This document shows, one piece after another, positions 56,164 through 64,000 of a stretch of 64,000 nucleotides of DNA. The DNA comes from Acanthochromis polyacanthus (taxonomy: Eukaryota > Chordata > Actinopteri > Pomacentridae), in the NCBI RefSeq assembly GCF_021347895.1, contig NC_067113.1:5004251-5068250 (forward strand), read 5' to 3'. Numbering within the stretch: the first letter of the stretch is position 1; each line of letters begins with the position of its first letter. The position numbers were made by a program, and so were the translations under genes. Under the pieces are notes generated by a model. The model did not search any database. It worked only from the letters and a program-made list of their open reading frames with translations, and was not told where the DNA came from.

Positions 56164-56182
56164 TGGTGTCAGAAGTGGGATT
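56164..56182 (+). other. Primer binding site, tRNA-Leu type
   Basis: TGGTGTCAGAAGTGGGATT begins two bases after the LTR. It is the complement of the 3' end of vertebrate tRNA-Leu (…CCCACTTCTGACA plus CCA), so reverse transcription should start from tRNA-Leu. It overlaps the region just upstream of the Gag start codon. Confidence 0.8.
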
Positions 56183-57922
56183 ATGGCTAGTCGAAGGAAG
56201 CAAAAAGGTCGCAGATCACATAAATATGAAGAGGAAGACTTTGCTGCTGCAAGGCCGGGCTCATCGGGGAACCCAGATGAAGTATCTTCCAGTCGACCTC
56301 TGGGTGAGCTGGTGTCTATACTGAAAGACTTTTTTGTGGGACAGCAGAAGAGAGATGAGGGCTTATTGGAGGAGCTGCGTGGACTGAAGGCAGCTATGCC
56401 AGGAGCCCAGTCCTCTCCACAGCAAGGTCGAAGACCACCTCCAGGATCTCAGCCCCCACAGCTTCCCCTGGCATCACTCTCTCCAGACGAGATAGCAACG
56501 GCAAGTATGGACAGTGTACGGCGAGGTCAACCAAACCAGGGTATACCAGAGGCTTTCTCCTTCGACCACGCTGACACGGAGGAGGAACGAAGACCAGAAT
56601 GGAGACATTTTAGTGATCCTAAGATTCTCCCTTACCAAACTGGCGAGGACATTGAGAACTACCTCCTGAGATTCAAGCGCATCGCAAAAACATGGCGGTG
56701 GCCAGAGTCAGAGTGGGCATGTCGGCTGGTGCCACTTCTCTCTGGAAAGGCGCTTGAAGCTTATTCGGCAATGGATGAGGACGACGCGAATGATTATCGG
56801 TCGCTGAAGGCGGCGCTGCTCATCAAATTTGACATTTCTCCAGAGACGTACCGCCAGCGTTTCCGGATTTCGACTGTGCCTACCGGGGAAACGCCAACCG
56901 AGACTTATCATCGCCTTAAGGGACTTTACCGACGCTGGGTTCGACCGGATCAACTGTCCAAGGAGGCCATCGGAGAGCTGATCATTCTGGAGCAGCTGCT
57001 GTGTGTCCTTTCTCCAGACATCAGGACCTGGGTCAAGGAGCGTGAACCGGAGGATGGTCTTACAGCTGCAAAATTGGCTTTGCAGTATCAGAACGCCCAT
57101 CGGGGAATTTCGCGCTTCTCCAGTTCCAGTCAGCGTCTACCACCAGGACCTCCAGGACCGTCTGCACCACAGCGACACTTCAGAGGAGTAGCCAGCCAGG
57201 ACAACAGAGGTATTCCCAGTTCTACCACATTCCAGCCAGCTCCTGGTAAGACTATGATCTGCTTCTATTGTCAGCAGTCTGGACATAAAGCGTCAGTGTG
57301 TCCGATGCGTAAGGCTAAACTCACAGGGGCCTGTTATGCTCCTCGTCCTGAAATTGAGCTAGTGGGGAGCCGACAAACGCAGGGAACGGAGAAACCAGTG
57401 GTGGTCAATGGACAGCAAACTGTAGCATTGTTAGACAGTGGTAGTTTTACCTCCCTGGTCAAGAGGAGTCTGGTTCCTGTGAGCACCATAGACTATAGTA
57501 CCAAGACCGACATTGTTTGCGTTCACGGGGATTGTCACGTTTACCCAAAGTCAGAGATCTCAGTTGAGATCAATGGACAACAGTATCTGCTGACAGTAGC
57601 TGTAGTCGATGATCTACCAAAAGATTTAATTCTTGGGACTGATTTTCCTCTGCTAATGGACTTGTTGCAGGGGGGGGAGAGTGACTTTGTTGAGAAGGGG
57701 AGGGGCAAGGTGGCAAGTCCTGTTGTTACCCGGTCTCAGGTTCAGGCTACTGGTCTCCAACCTCTGCCAGACTTGGATGATAGCCTGTTCGAGGGGGGAA
57801 CTAAGGGGCCTCATAAGTCCAAGCGGCAGCGACGCTTTGAAAAAGAACTTGGGGGTGTAGGGCATGATGTCAACGGATTAACGGTAGATGGGTTGTGGGA
57901 GGTGCCGGGGGAACATTGCTAG
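56183..57922 (+). CDS. Gag-protease polyprotein with SCAN-like capsid part
   Basis: 579 residues from the first ATG after the primer binding site. Residues 1-120 are basic then Pro/Gln-rich. Residues about 140-305 form the capsid; the part from about 205 (LKAALLIKFDISPETYRQRF, TYHRLKGLYRRWVRPDQLSK, IILEQLLCVLSPDIRTWVKE) has the helix pattern of the SCAN domain of vertebrate zinc-finger proteins, which is known to derive from Gmr1-like capsids. A CCHC knuckle follows: C360-x2-C363-x4-H368-x4-C373. The retropepsin-like protease has the active-site D418-S-G (VALLDSGSFTSLV) and a second conserved ILGTDF at about 483. There is no internal stop. It would assemble particles and process the polyproteins. 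The end overlaps the next frame by 35 bases. Confidence 0.92.
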   Translation: MASRRKQKGRRSHKYEEEDFAAARPGSSGNPDEVSSSRPLGELVSILKDFFVGQQKRDEGLLEELRGLKAAMPGAQSSPQQGRRPPPGSQPPQLPLASLSPDEIATASMDSVRRGQPNQGIPEAFSFDHADTEEERRPEWRHFSDPKILPYQTGEDIENYLLRFKRIAKTWRWPESEWACRLVPLLSGKALEAYSAMDEDDANDYRSLKAALLIKFDISPETYRQRFRISTVPTGETPTETYHRLKGLYRRWVRPDQLSKEAIGELIILEQLLCVLSPDIRTWVKEREPEDGLTAAKLALQYQNAHRGISRFSSSSQRLPPGPPGPSAPQRHFRGVASQDNRGIPSSTTFQPAPGKTMICFYCQQSGHKASVCPMRKAKLTGACYAPRPEIELVGSRQTQGTEKPVVVNGQQTVALLDSGSFTSLVKRSLVPVSTIDYSTKTDIVCVHGDCHVYPKSEISVEINGQQYLLTVAVVDDLPKDLILGTDFPLLMDLLQGGESDFVEKGRGKVASPVVTRSQVQATGLQPLPDLDDSLFEGGTKGPHKSKRQRRFEKELGGVGHDVNGLTVDGLWEVPGEHC

Positions 57923-60683
57923 CTTGCAGAGGCAGGATGTTTCTTTAAAATCTTTGTATGAGAAAGTGGTGAAGGGCCCGCACTGTTCCTCTTTGGGTCA
58001 GGAACAGTTTGTTTTGGATAATGATGTTCTGTATGCCTGTAATGATGATCGCAAACGTCTTGTGATTCCGGCGACTTGCAGACAGTTAATTATGCACCTT
58101 GCACATACATTCCCATGGGCCGGACATTTGGGTCGCCATAAAACGTTCCTTCGCATTAGCGCACGATTTTTTTGGCCAGGCATGTACACTGATGTACAAA
58201 CATATTGCAGCACATGTCCTGAGTGTCAGTTAACTAGTTGTCCCCGCAAATCTGACAGGGCATTACTCCAGCCGCTACCCATCATCTCTGAGCCGTTCCG
58301 TCGGATCGCTATGGACATCGTCGGGCCACTGCCACGGAGCAGCCGGGGTCACCAGTACATTCTGGTCTTGAGTGACTATGCCACGCGCTTTCCAGAGGCA
58401 TTCCCACTAAGGACAATTACTGCCCCAAGTGTGCTCCGAGCCTTGATCCAGCTCTTCTCGCGAGTCGGAATACCTGAGGAAATAGTAACCGACCAGGGAA
58501 CGAACTTTACATCCCGGTTACTCCATCTGTTCCACAAACAACTAGGTATCACTGCCATTAAAACCACACCGTACCATCCACAAACCGATGGATTAGTGGA
58601 GCGGTTTAACCAGACTTTAAAGAGAATGCTCCGGAAGTTTGTGGATGATTCAGGGAAAGACTGGGATCGCTGGCTCCCGTTCCTGTTGTTTGCTTACAGG
58701 GAGGTGCCCCAGGCATCAACCGGCTTTTCTCCCTTCGAACTTTTGTATGGGTGGGATGTCCAGGGGCCGTTGGATCTATTGACTGCGGTATGGACGTCAC
58801 CGGACCCCAAAGCCAACGAACGAGGAGTTGTACAGTTTGTCCTCCAGATGAGAGACCGGTTGGCTCAGTATCGAGAAGAAGCAAAGGTCAATCTAAAAGA
58901 GGCTCAGCAGAAACAGAAGCTGTGGTACGATAAGCAGGCTCGGACTCGGAACTTTGAGCCGGGCCAAAAAGTTCTGCTTCTACTGCCCTCCTCCAATAGT
59001 AAGCTTTTGGCCAAGTGGCAGGGTCCATATGTCGTCATTCGACGCATGGGACCTGTAACCTATGAGATCCACCACCCCGAGAGAAAGAGGGCTAAACAAA
59101 CGTACCATGTCAATCTGTTAAAGGAATGGAAGGAGCGGGCTGTGTCTGGCCCTGCCCTCCTGCCCCAGGGTGTGGAGGAGGTGGACAAAGAGGATGGTCC
59201 AGATGTAAGACTTATTGCTGAAGTGGAGGGTGACCTTGACCTATCCCACCTCGTTGAGGAGCTAGTCGTAGAGCTTCGACAGCTCTTTGCTGAAATGCCC
59301 TCTTTGTTCTCTGCGACGCCTGGAAAGACAAGGGTGATCGAACACACTATCCGACTTAAAGATACTCGTCCTTTCCGCCAACGGCCCTATCGTGTGCCTC
59401 AAAAGTTGGTGGGGCAGCTGCAGAAAGAAATTGAGGCCATGTTGCAGCTGGGCGTGATTGAGCCATCTAACTCTGAATGGTGCAGCCCAGTTGTGATAGT
59501 GTACAAGAAGGATGGGACACTGCGGATTTGTATTGACTTCCGTAAGCTCAACTCAGTTTCAGAGTTTGACGCCTACCCCATGCCCCGAATTGACGAGCTG
59601 TTGGAACGCATCGGATCAGCGAGATACATCACAACTCTCGACCTATGCAAAGGGTATTGGCAGGTGCCTCTAGACCCCAGCAGCCGTCCTTATACGGCCT
59701 TCCGTACTCCTGCAGGACTCTTCCAGTTTACGGTGATGCCGTTTGGCCTCCACGGAGCACCTGCCACTTTCCAACGGCTCATGGATAAAGTTCTGCAAGG
59801 ATGCGAAGAGTGCAGTGCGGCATATTTAGATGATGTTGTGATCTATAGCCAGACATGGGAGGCACACCTAGGTCACTTGAAGAAGGTCTTGGGGAAGATC
59901 CAGAGTGCGGGCCTCACCCTGAACTTAAAGAAATGTGAATGGGTTCGAGAAGAAGTGAGGTACCTGGGCTACCAGCTTGGGCAGGGCAAGGTAAGACCCC
60001 AAGCTGATAAGGTGGAGGCAATACGGAACTGTCCTCGACCCAGAACCAAGAAAGAGGTGCGGTCTTTCTTGGGTCTTGCTGGGTGGTACAGACGTTTCGT
60101 ACCCCGGTTTGCCACTATTGCTTCTCCACTCACCGCTCTGACCGGTAAAGACCGAAAAAACCCAGTAACCTCGACTAATCAGTGTGAGACGGCCTTTCAG
60201 TCCTTGAAAGAGTCTCTGTGCTCATCTCCTGTTCTCCAAAGTCCAGATTTTACCAAGCGCTTCTTGGTCCAAGTTGATGCGTCTGCAGTTGGGATTGGTG
60301 CGGTTCTGGCTCAAGGTGAACCAGGTGAAGAGCGACCCATTCTCTACTTGAGTAGGAAACTGCTACCGCGGGAGGTCAGGTATTCGGTGGTTGAAAAAGA
60401 GGGGCTTGCTATCAAATGGGCTCTCGAGAGTCTCCGCTACTATCTCCTTGGAAGGGAGTTTGACCTCGAGACGGACCATCGGGCGCTCACCTGGATTCAC
60501 AGCATGAAGGACCATAATAGTCGGCTGACAAGGTGGTATCTGTCCTTGCAGCCATTCAGGTTTGCTGTGCGGTATCGGAAGGGTGCAACCAATGTGGTGG
60601 CTGACTACCTTTCTCGGTTGCCTTACAACCTTGGAGAGGGGGAGGATGGTGTGACGGAGCAGCCCCGTCAGCCCACGCAGTAA
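57888..60683 (+). CDS. Integrase-reverse transcriptase-RNase H polyprotein (Gmr1 order)
   Basis: 931 residues, +1 frame relative to the preceding gene. Integrase comes first: H2C2 finger (H73, H80, C110, C113), core with D143 (AMDIVGPLP), D202 (VTDQGTNF) and E238 (HPQTDGLVERF), 35 residues between the last two, and a GPY-type C-terminal module near 378-415. Reverse transcriptase follows (about 510-690): SEWCSPVVIVYKKDGTLRIC, YWQVPLD, FGLHGAPATFQ and the catalytic Y646-L-D-D. RNase H (about 790-910) has D797, E836 or E838, and D863 (ETDHRALTW). The tail has ADYLSRLP and ends 33 bases into the 3' LTR. No stop or missing catalytic residue is seen, so the element may be competent. The ATG at 57888 directly follows an in-frame TAG. 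Confidence 0.93.
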   Translation: MGCGRCRGNIASLQRQDVSLKSLYEKVVKGPHCSSLGQEQFVLDNDVLYACNDDRKRLVIPATCRQLIMHLAHTFPWAGHLGRHKTFLRISARFFWPGMYTDVQTYCSTCPECQLTSCPRKSDRALLQPLPIISEPFRRIAMDIVGPLPRSSRGHQYILVLSDYATRFPEAFPLRTITAPSVLRALIQLFSRVGIPEEIVTDQGTNFTSRLLHLFHKQLGITAIKTTPYHPQTDGLVERFNQTLKRMLRKFVDDSGKDWDRWLPFLLFAYREVPQASTGFSPFELLYGWDVQGPLDLLTAVWTSPDPKANERGVVQFVLQMRDRLAQYREEAKVNLKEAQQKQKLWYDKQARTRNFEPGQKVLLLLPSSNSKLLAKWQGPYVVIRRMGPVTYEIHHPERKRAKQTYHVNLLKEWKERAVSGPALLPQGVEEVDKEDGPDVRLIAEVEGDLDLSHLVEELVVELRQLFAEMPSLFSATPGKTRVIEHTIRLKDTRPFRQRPYRVPQKLVGQLQKEIEAMLQLGVIEPSNSEWCSPVVIVYKKDGTLRICIDFRKLNSVSEFDAYPMPRIDELLERIGSARYITTLDLCKGYWQVPLDPSSRPYTAFRTPAGLFQFTVMPFGLHGAPATFQRLMDKVLQGCEECSAAYLDDVVIYSQTWEAHLGHLKKVLGKIQSAGLTLNLKKCEWVREEVRYLGYQLGQGKVRPQADKVEAIRNCPRPRTKKEVRSFLGLAGWYRRFVPRFATIASPLTALTGKDRKNPVTSTNQCETAFQSLKESLCSSPVLQSPDFTKRFLVQVDASAVGIGAVLAQGEPGEERPILYLSRKLLPREVRYSVVEKEGLAIKWALESLRYYLLGREFDLETDHRALTWIHSMKDHNSRLTRWYLSLQPFRFAVRYRKGATNVVADYLSRLPYNLGEGEDGVTEQPRQPTQ

Positions 60684-61417
60684 GCATAAGAGGCTACAGA
60701 GCAAACATGTCCACATACACTCAGTACCGTCGATTTTACTTGCCTGGCCGTTTTTTTTTTCTCCCTCTTTGTTTTTCGGTTTTGCGCGGTTGGTTTCGGC
60801 GGCCGTCGGGGGTGCACACTCGGCGGCTGTTGGAGGGGTCCTCCGTTCGTGGTTTTGTCGGGTGGTGTCCGTTGTGGGGTTTCCGTGCTCCGTTCACGGC
60901 TTTACTCAGCCAACTTGAGCATACACAACACTTCCGTATTTATCCGCGTCTTACGTGGGGCGTGTAGGGGCGGCATCCCGTGACATTACGTAACTTCCTG
61001 GGTTTTGTGTAAAATATTATTTTTCGTTGTAGGGGGTTTTGAAGCTTCATTTTGAGTATTTTTGTTTATTATGATATTTGTATAAATCCCAAAGTATATT
61101 GAGTTTGGTTTGTTTTCTGTGAGTGGAGAAATGACTGAATTTTGTTTCAATTACTTTGGAGGGAGGGGCTTCTTACTATATAAAGGGGCACTCAACCACA
61201 CAGAGCAGTGTGTGCTTTTAGGACTGGAACAGTGCACATGGTAGGTGCTTAGAAGATGTTTGTGTATATATGTAAATAGGGAATTTTGTAACTTTGGAAT
61301 TTGTTTTTTTTTTTTTTGCTGCACATTTTGGATGGATTATACAATAAAGAGCATCACCTTAAAAAGGAAACCAGCTGACTAGTCCATAATTTATTTTAAA
61401 GGACAGAGCCCACGACA
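60650..61417 (+). repeat. 3' LTR of the Gmr1-like element
   Basis: 768 bp, nearly identical to the 5' LTR. It contains 19 extra bases (about 60926-60945, 'cttccgtatttatccgcg') that the 5' copy lacks. The polyprotein stop codon lies 33 bases inside this LTR. Confidence 0.95.
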
Positions 61418-61422
61418 TCTCT

Positions 61423-62640
61423 ACTTATACAGGAGTTTCAAGTGTAGGATATAATGTCCTATGTGCTGCCCAGTATTTCAGGGGATCATCTGCTCTTGCC
61501 AGATGTTGGTCTTTCAAATATCTGAGACAGAAAGGCACTGAATGAAACAATGGGTGTTTCAGCAGGACTCAACATGCATACTTCTGGATCTCCACTATAG
61601 CGCTGGCAGACACATGGCTGGTGCGGTGCTGAGATAACAACATGGCTGTCTAGCAACATTTACAAGTTTTAGTTCTCTTCATCTATACTGGTAGATGTTG
61701 CTGCATTCTCCAGGGGCACATCTTCTATTGATTCATCAATAAGGCTAGCACATTACCATGTCAGCCTTTCAACAGCAGCCTGAGCATTACTTTGATTGCC
61801 AAAGCCAACCTTTTTGAACCATGGATCCAGAGTGGTGAACACAGACAGTTGACCTTTTCCAAGCCACTGAATTTTTCATATTATTTCTCAAGTGGTTGGC
61901 AAGTGTGCCACCAATACAAGGAACCATTTGGAAACATTCAGCAGAAATAACATGTCTTAGCATTTGGTGATGGGAATCGCCTTCCCTCAAAGAGCTCAAC
62001 GGGTGCCTGACAGAACAGCCTTAAAACTGTAAGGTAATTGTTGATTGCTTCATACTCATCAGCAGTGAAAGGCACTGTTGGTGCTTCGAGATGAACCAAA
62101 ACGTATATGCAGTTGGGCCTGGTTGGAATTTAAAATAAAAAGCAAATTAAAGAGATCCGTATCAAATCTACTGATCAATAACAAGAGTCGGCTATGGCTC
62201 TTATGTTGGTATTAATTCAAAAATTGAACTGCTCTAAACTGCTGACGAGTACCTGAAACAGTGAACAGTAATACCACATACTGCTGGACTACCTGCACTC
62301 TAAATGAGAAACTGACATGAAGAAAACTAGAAATTAAATAAAAGGGATGGCATGGTGTACTGGCAACAAAAAATCCAGCTACATCAAGCCTAAAGTAAAG
62401 CCAAAACTAAAGAGCAGGTGTCAACAGAACACATATTGAACTGCGTTCTTTTGAGCTGTGATTCGATTCTTGATGCAGAATTTTATGGCCAACCAGTTTC
62501 TGCCTTTTGAGAGCAGCTTTTTCAATTTCAAGGCACTTTTCACAGGAACATTGCACGTTACGATGAAGGACATCATGTGCTTCTAGCCACCATGGATCTT
62601 TTTTTTTTTTTTTTTTTTTGTCTGCATTTACTCTCATTGT
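61423..62640 (-). pseudogene. hAT-C remnant, minus strand
   Basis: Near 61860-61750 the minus strand reads SVFTTLDPWFKKVGFGNQSN and AQAAVERLT, the same block as LDPRFKKLGFQS in hAT-B. A TAA or TAG soon follows and no further conserved part of the family is continuous. The rest, including WLEAHDVLHRNVQCSCEKCL (about 62595-62535), I do not recognise. A T-run at 62590-62612, read on the minus strand, is the A tail of a segment also found at 21.4 kb. Dead fragment; family by similarity to hAT-A and hAT-B. Confidence 0.5.
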
Positions 62641-62730
62641 TTAATTCCACATCATAACAGGAAAGCCGTCTATGGGAGAGAAATCTCAAGGGAGTGGTGA
62701 AGGGAATGGACAGCATTTCACAAATCTCCC

Positions 62731-64000
62731 TTAACCCTTGTGTGGTGTTCATATTTTTGTTACACAGCAAGTGTTCGCGGGTCTGGTGGACCCACTGCAT
62801 TTTGGGGTTTTCAATTCAACACAAATAATTTTATGTTAAAATACTCAACAGATGTTTTCCCTCAGTCCAATTACAAGCAATATAAACAATATAAATGGTA
62901 AATATTTGCCCTTTACCTTTGTTGGATCACATTTATGAATAAAAGTGCTACTCGTTTTTGTTAGTTTTTTTTTTTAAATAAAAAGTAATTATTAAAAGAA
63001 AATCAATTATAATCAAGGTAGGAGTGAAAACAAACAAATTTATAGATGAAGCTAGGCTTTTCATAACTACTGACTTTTATTTATTTGAATTTCATTAGAA
63101 ATTTAAACTATTCCGAACAGTTTAAACATCAGAGGCTGAACACATGCAATAAACATGTCTGTCTAGACAACACATCAACCTCATTAAATACATTATTTTG
63201 TCACACCTATACAACACATGAGGGGCAGAGTTTTACTGTGTGTGTGTTGCATATGTATTTCTGGCACTTGATTCATGTATACTGTGTTTTTCTGTCCATC
63301 TTGGGTCCACACACTTCGCAGCGCTTCTTTTTGCTGTTGCTGGCTGCAACCTAGAATAATGAAAAGATCAGGAATTTTACTAACTCTCTCTCTCTCTTAG
63401 AAGACATGAATGTCAGACCAACTGCAATAGCATCACACACTTACTTCAGACTCTCCAGGTGGTGGTTCTGTAGGTTGGGTGGCTGGAGCACCAGCATTCT
63501 CATCCTGAATCCTCCTCATGATTGCTGCAGAGGCTGGAGTTCTTAGAACATGTTGTTGTCTTTGTATTTGAGGCCTCACCAGTGCCTTTCCCAGTTTCTC
63601 AAGAAAGAGAAAAAGAGAGAAGGGCAACGTGTCTTTGATGGGTAAAGCTGTTCATCAATTGTGATGTGCTGACCAGGTCTGTAGAATGTGATGCAGTTCT
63701 TTCAAAATGATTCCCATAATTCAGAAATGGCTGCAAACTTGTCTGTCTGCACTCGCTCAGCCCGTGTATTCTTGCTATCAAAGCGTAGGTGCCGCATGAT
63801 GTCTTTGAAGCGGTCTCTAGTCATTGTTGCCATAATCCATTTGTTTCCATACATCTCTGACCAGTTGTCAGACAATGATGGAACCTTAGTCACCCCTCGC
63901 CAGATGATAACTGCCAGCTGGCGGGATGTAAACACCGACCAGAATGAATGAAGCGAACTCACGGGGCGAGTGAAATGGTTTGCAGTTAATGAGGGATTCC
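62731..64000 (-). mobile_element. piggyBac element, 3' side, running off the window
   Basis: TTAA at 62731-62734 is followed by CCCTTGTGTGGTGTTC, the form of fish piggyBac ends, with a subterminal 'gcgggtctggtggaccc' block near 62775. The transposase remnant lies on the minus strand from 63962 down to about 63215. The other end is beyond base 64000. Confidence 0.75.
63215..63962 (-). pseudogene. piggyBac transposase, internally deleted
   Basis: From 63962 the minus strand reads FTSRQLAVIIWRGVTKVPSL, SEMYGNKWIMATMTRDRFKD, IMRHLRFDSKNTRAERVQTD, KFAAISELWESF, the N-terminal part of the piggyBac nuclease. After a frameshift, CITFYRPGQHITIDEQLYPS carries the first catalytic Asp (TIDEQL). The sequence then jumps to FLEKLGKALVRPQ, so the middle of the protein with the other catalytic Asp residues is missing. 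The last exon, after an intron at about 63450-63355, is KKKRCEVCGPKMDRKTQYT-stop-IKC, the start of the cysteine-rich end domain that binds the element ends, broken by a TGA. This copy cannot be active. Confidence 0.75.

Larger units (their letters stand above)
55405..61422 (+). mobile_element. Gmr1-like Ty3/Gypsy retrotransposon, complete
   Basis: Two LTRs (55410-56161 and 60650-61417) start TGTGACGGAG, end CCCACGACA and are flanked by the perfect 5-bp repeat TCTCT (55405-55409 and 61418-61422). A tRNA-Leu-type primer binding site follows the 5' LTR, and a purine-rich GGAGAGGGGGAGGA precedes the 3' LTR. Two long open frames cover Gag-protease and integrase-RT-RNase H. Integrase precedes reverse transcriptase, opposite to normal Ty3/Gypsy order, which is the hallmark of the Gmr1-like lineage first described in cod. 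All catalytic motifs are intact and the LTRs are nearly identical, so this is the youngest-looking and most complete element in the window. Confidence 0.95.

Overview
The window looks like repeat-dense DNA of a teleost fish, or at least of a fish-like vertebrate. No bacterial or phage gene organisation is present. Nearly every recognisable protein belongs to a transposable element of a kind typical of ray-finned fish: Tc1 with DD34E, BED-type hAT, PIF/Harbinger with its Myb-like partner, piggyBac, a Ginger-type integrase transposon, a CACTA/EnSpm-like element with two genes, an L1-like LINE, CR1/L2-like LINEs, and a Ty3/Gypsy LTR element. AT-rich spacers, GT/AG introns, microsatellites and target-site duplications (TSDs) agree with a vertebrate nuclear genome. 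Only one candidate host-like gene is visible, a multi-exon BEN-domain gene at 37.6-40.8 kb. The species cannot be named from the sequence alone.

Layout. (1) 0-1.4 kb: partial LTR of an endogenous-retrovirus type on the minus strand. (2) 2.3-4.8 kb: fragments of a TTAA-flanked miniature element family, seen again at 11.3-12.65 and 42.7-43.2 kb. (3) 5.2-19.0 kb: a decayed CACTA/EnSpm-like element. Its transposase gene (5188-8640) is split by a near-intact Tc1 (5764-7398). Its second gene (8749-17714) is split by a TTAA element, an LTR and a 1.7-kb GGGG-TIR element carrying a Myb-like reading frame. A 552-bp element with a 7-bp TSD lies behind it, and an array of CCAGATCTGG-like repeats ends at a CACTG terminus at 18981. 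(4) 19.5-33.05 kb: a five-level nest. A minus-strand hAT (hAT-A) is opened near its start codon by hAT-B (22409-33034), which contains Tc1-B (22827-30310), which contains an L1-like LINE (23283-29123), which contains a 548-bp 7-bp-TSD element (26189-26736). (5) 33.1-34.7 kb: an L2-like fragment interrupted by a 552-bp element with a 9-bp TSD. (6) 36.5-40.8 kb: the BEN-domain gene with a small TAA-flanked element in an intron. (7) 41.5-51.9 kb: an L2-like LINE opened by a PIF/Harbinger unit (41.96-46.03 kb, both genes present and convergent) and by a Ginger-type element (46525-50246). (8) 52.3-52.65 kb: a second LTR remnant. (9) 55405-61422: a complete Ty3/Gypsy element with two LTRs, a 5-bp TSD and a tRNA-Leu-type primer binding site. 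Its integrase lies upstream of reverse transcriptase, the order that defines the Gmr1-like lineage, and its Gag carries a SCAN-like capsid segment. (10) 61.4-64 kb: a hAT-C remnant and a piggyBac element with an internal deletion that runs off the window.

How the parts relate. Each element brings its own genes, and the order of insertion can be read from the TSDs and from reading frames that rejoin across the insertions. The best preserved copies are the Gmr1-like element, Tc1-A and the Harbinger pair. The hAT, L1, Ginger, CACTA-like and piggyBac copies are clearly dead.

Exon boundaries are my own reading of splice-like sites. Family names come from recognised motifs. No database search was run.
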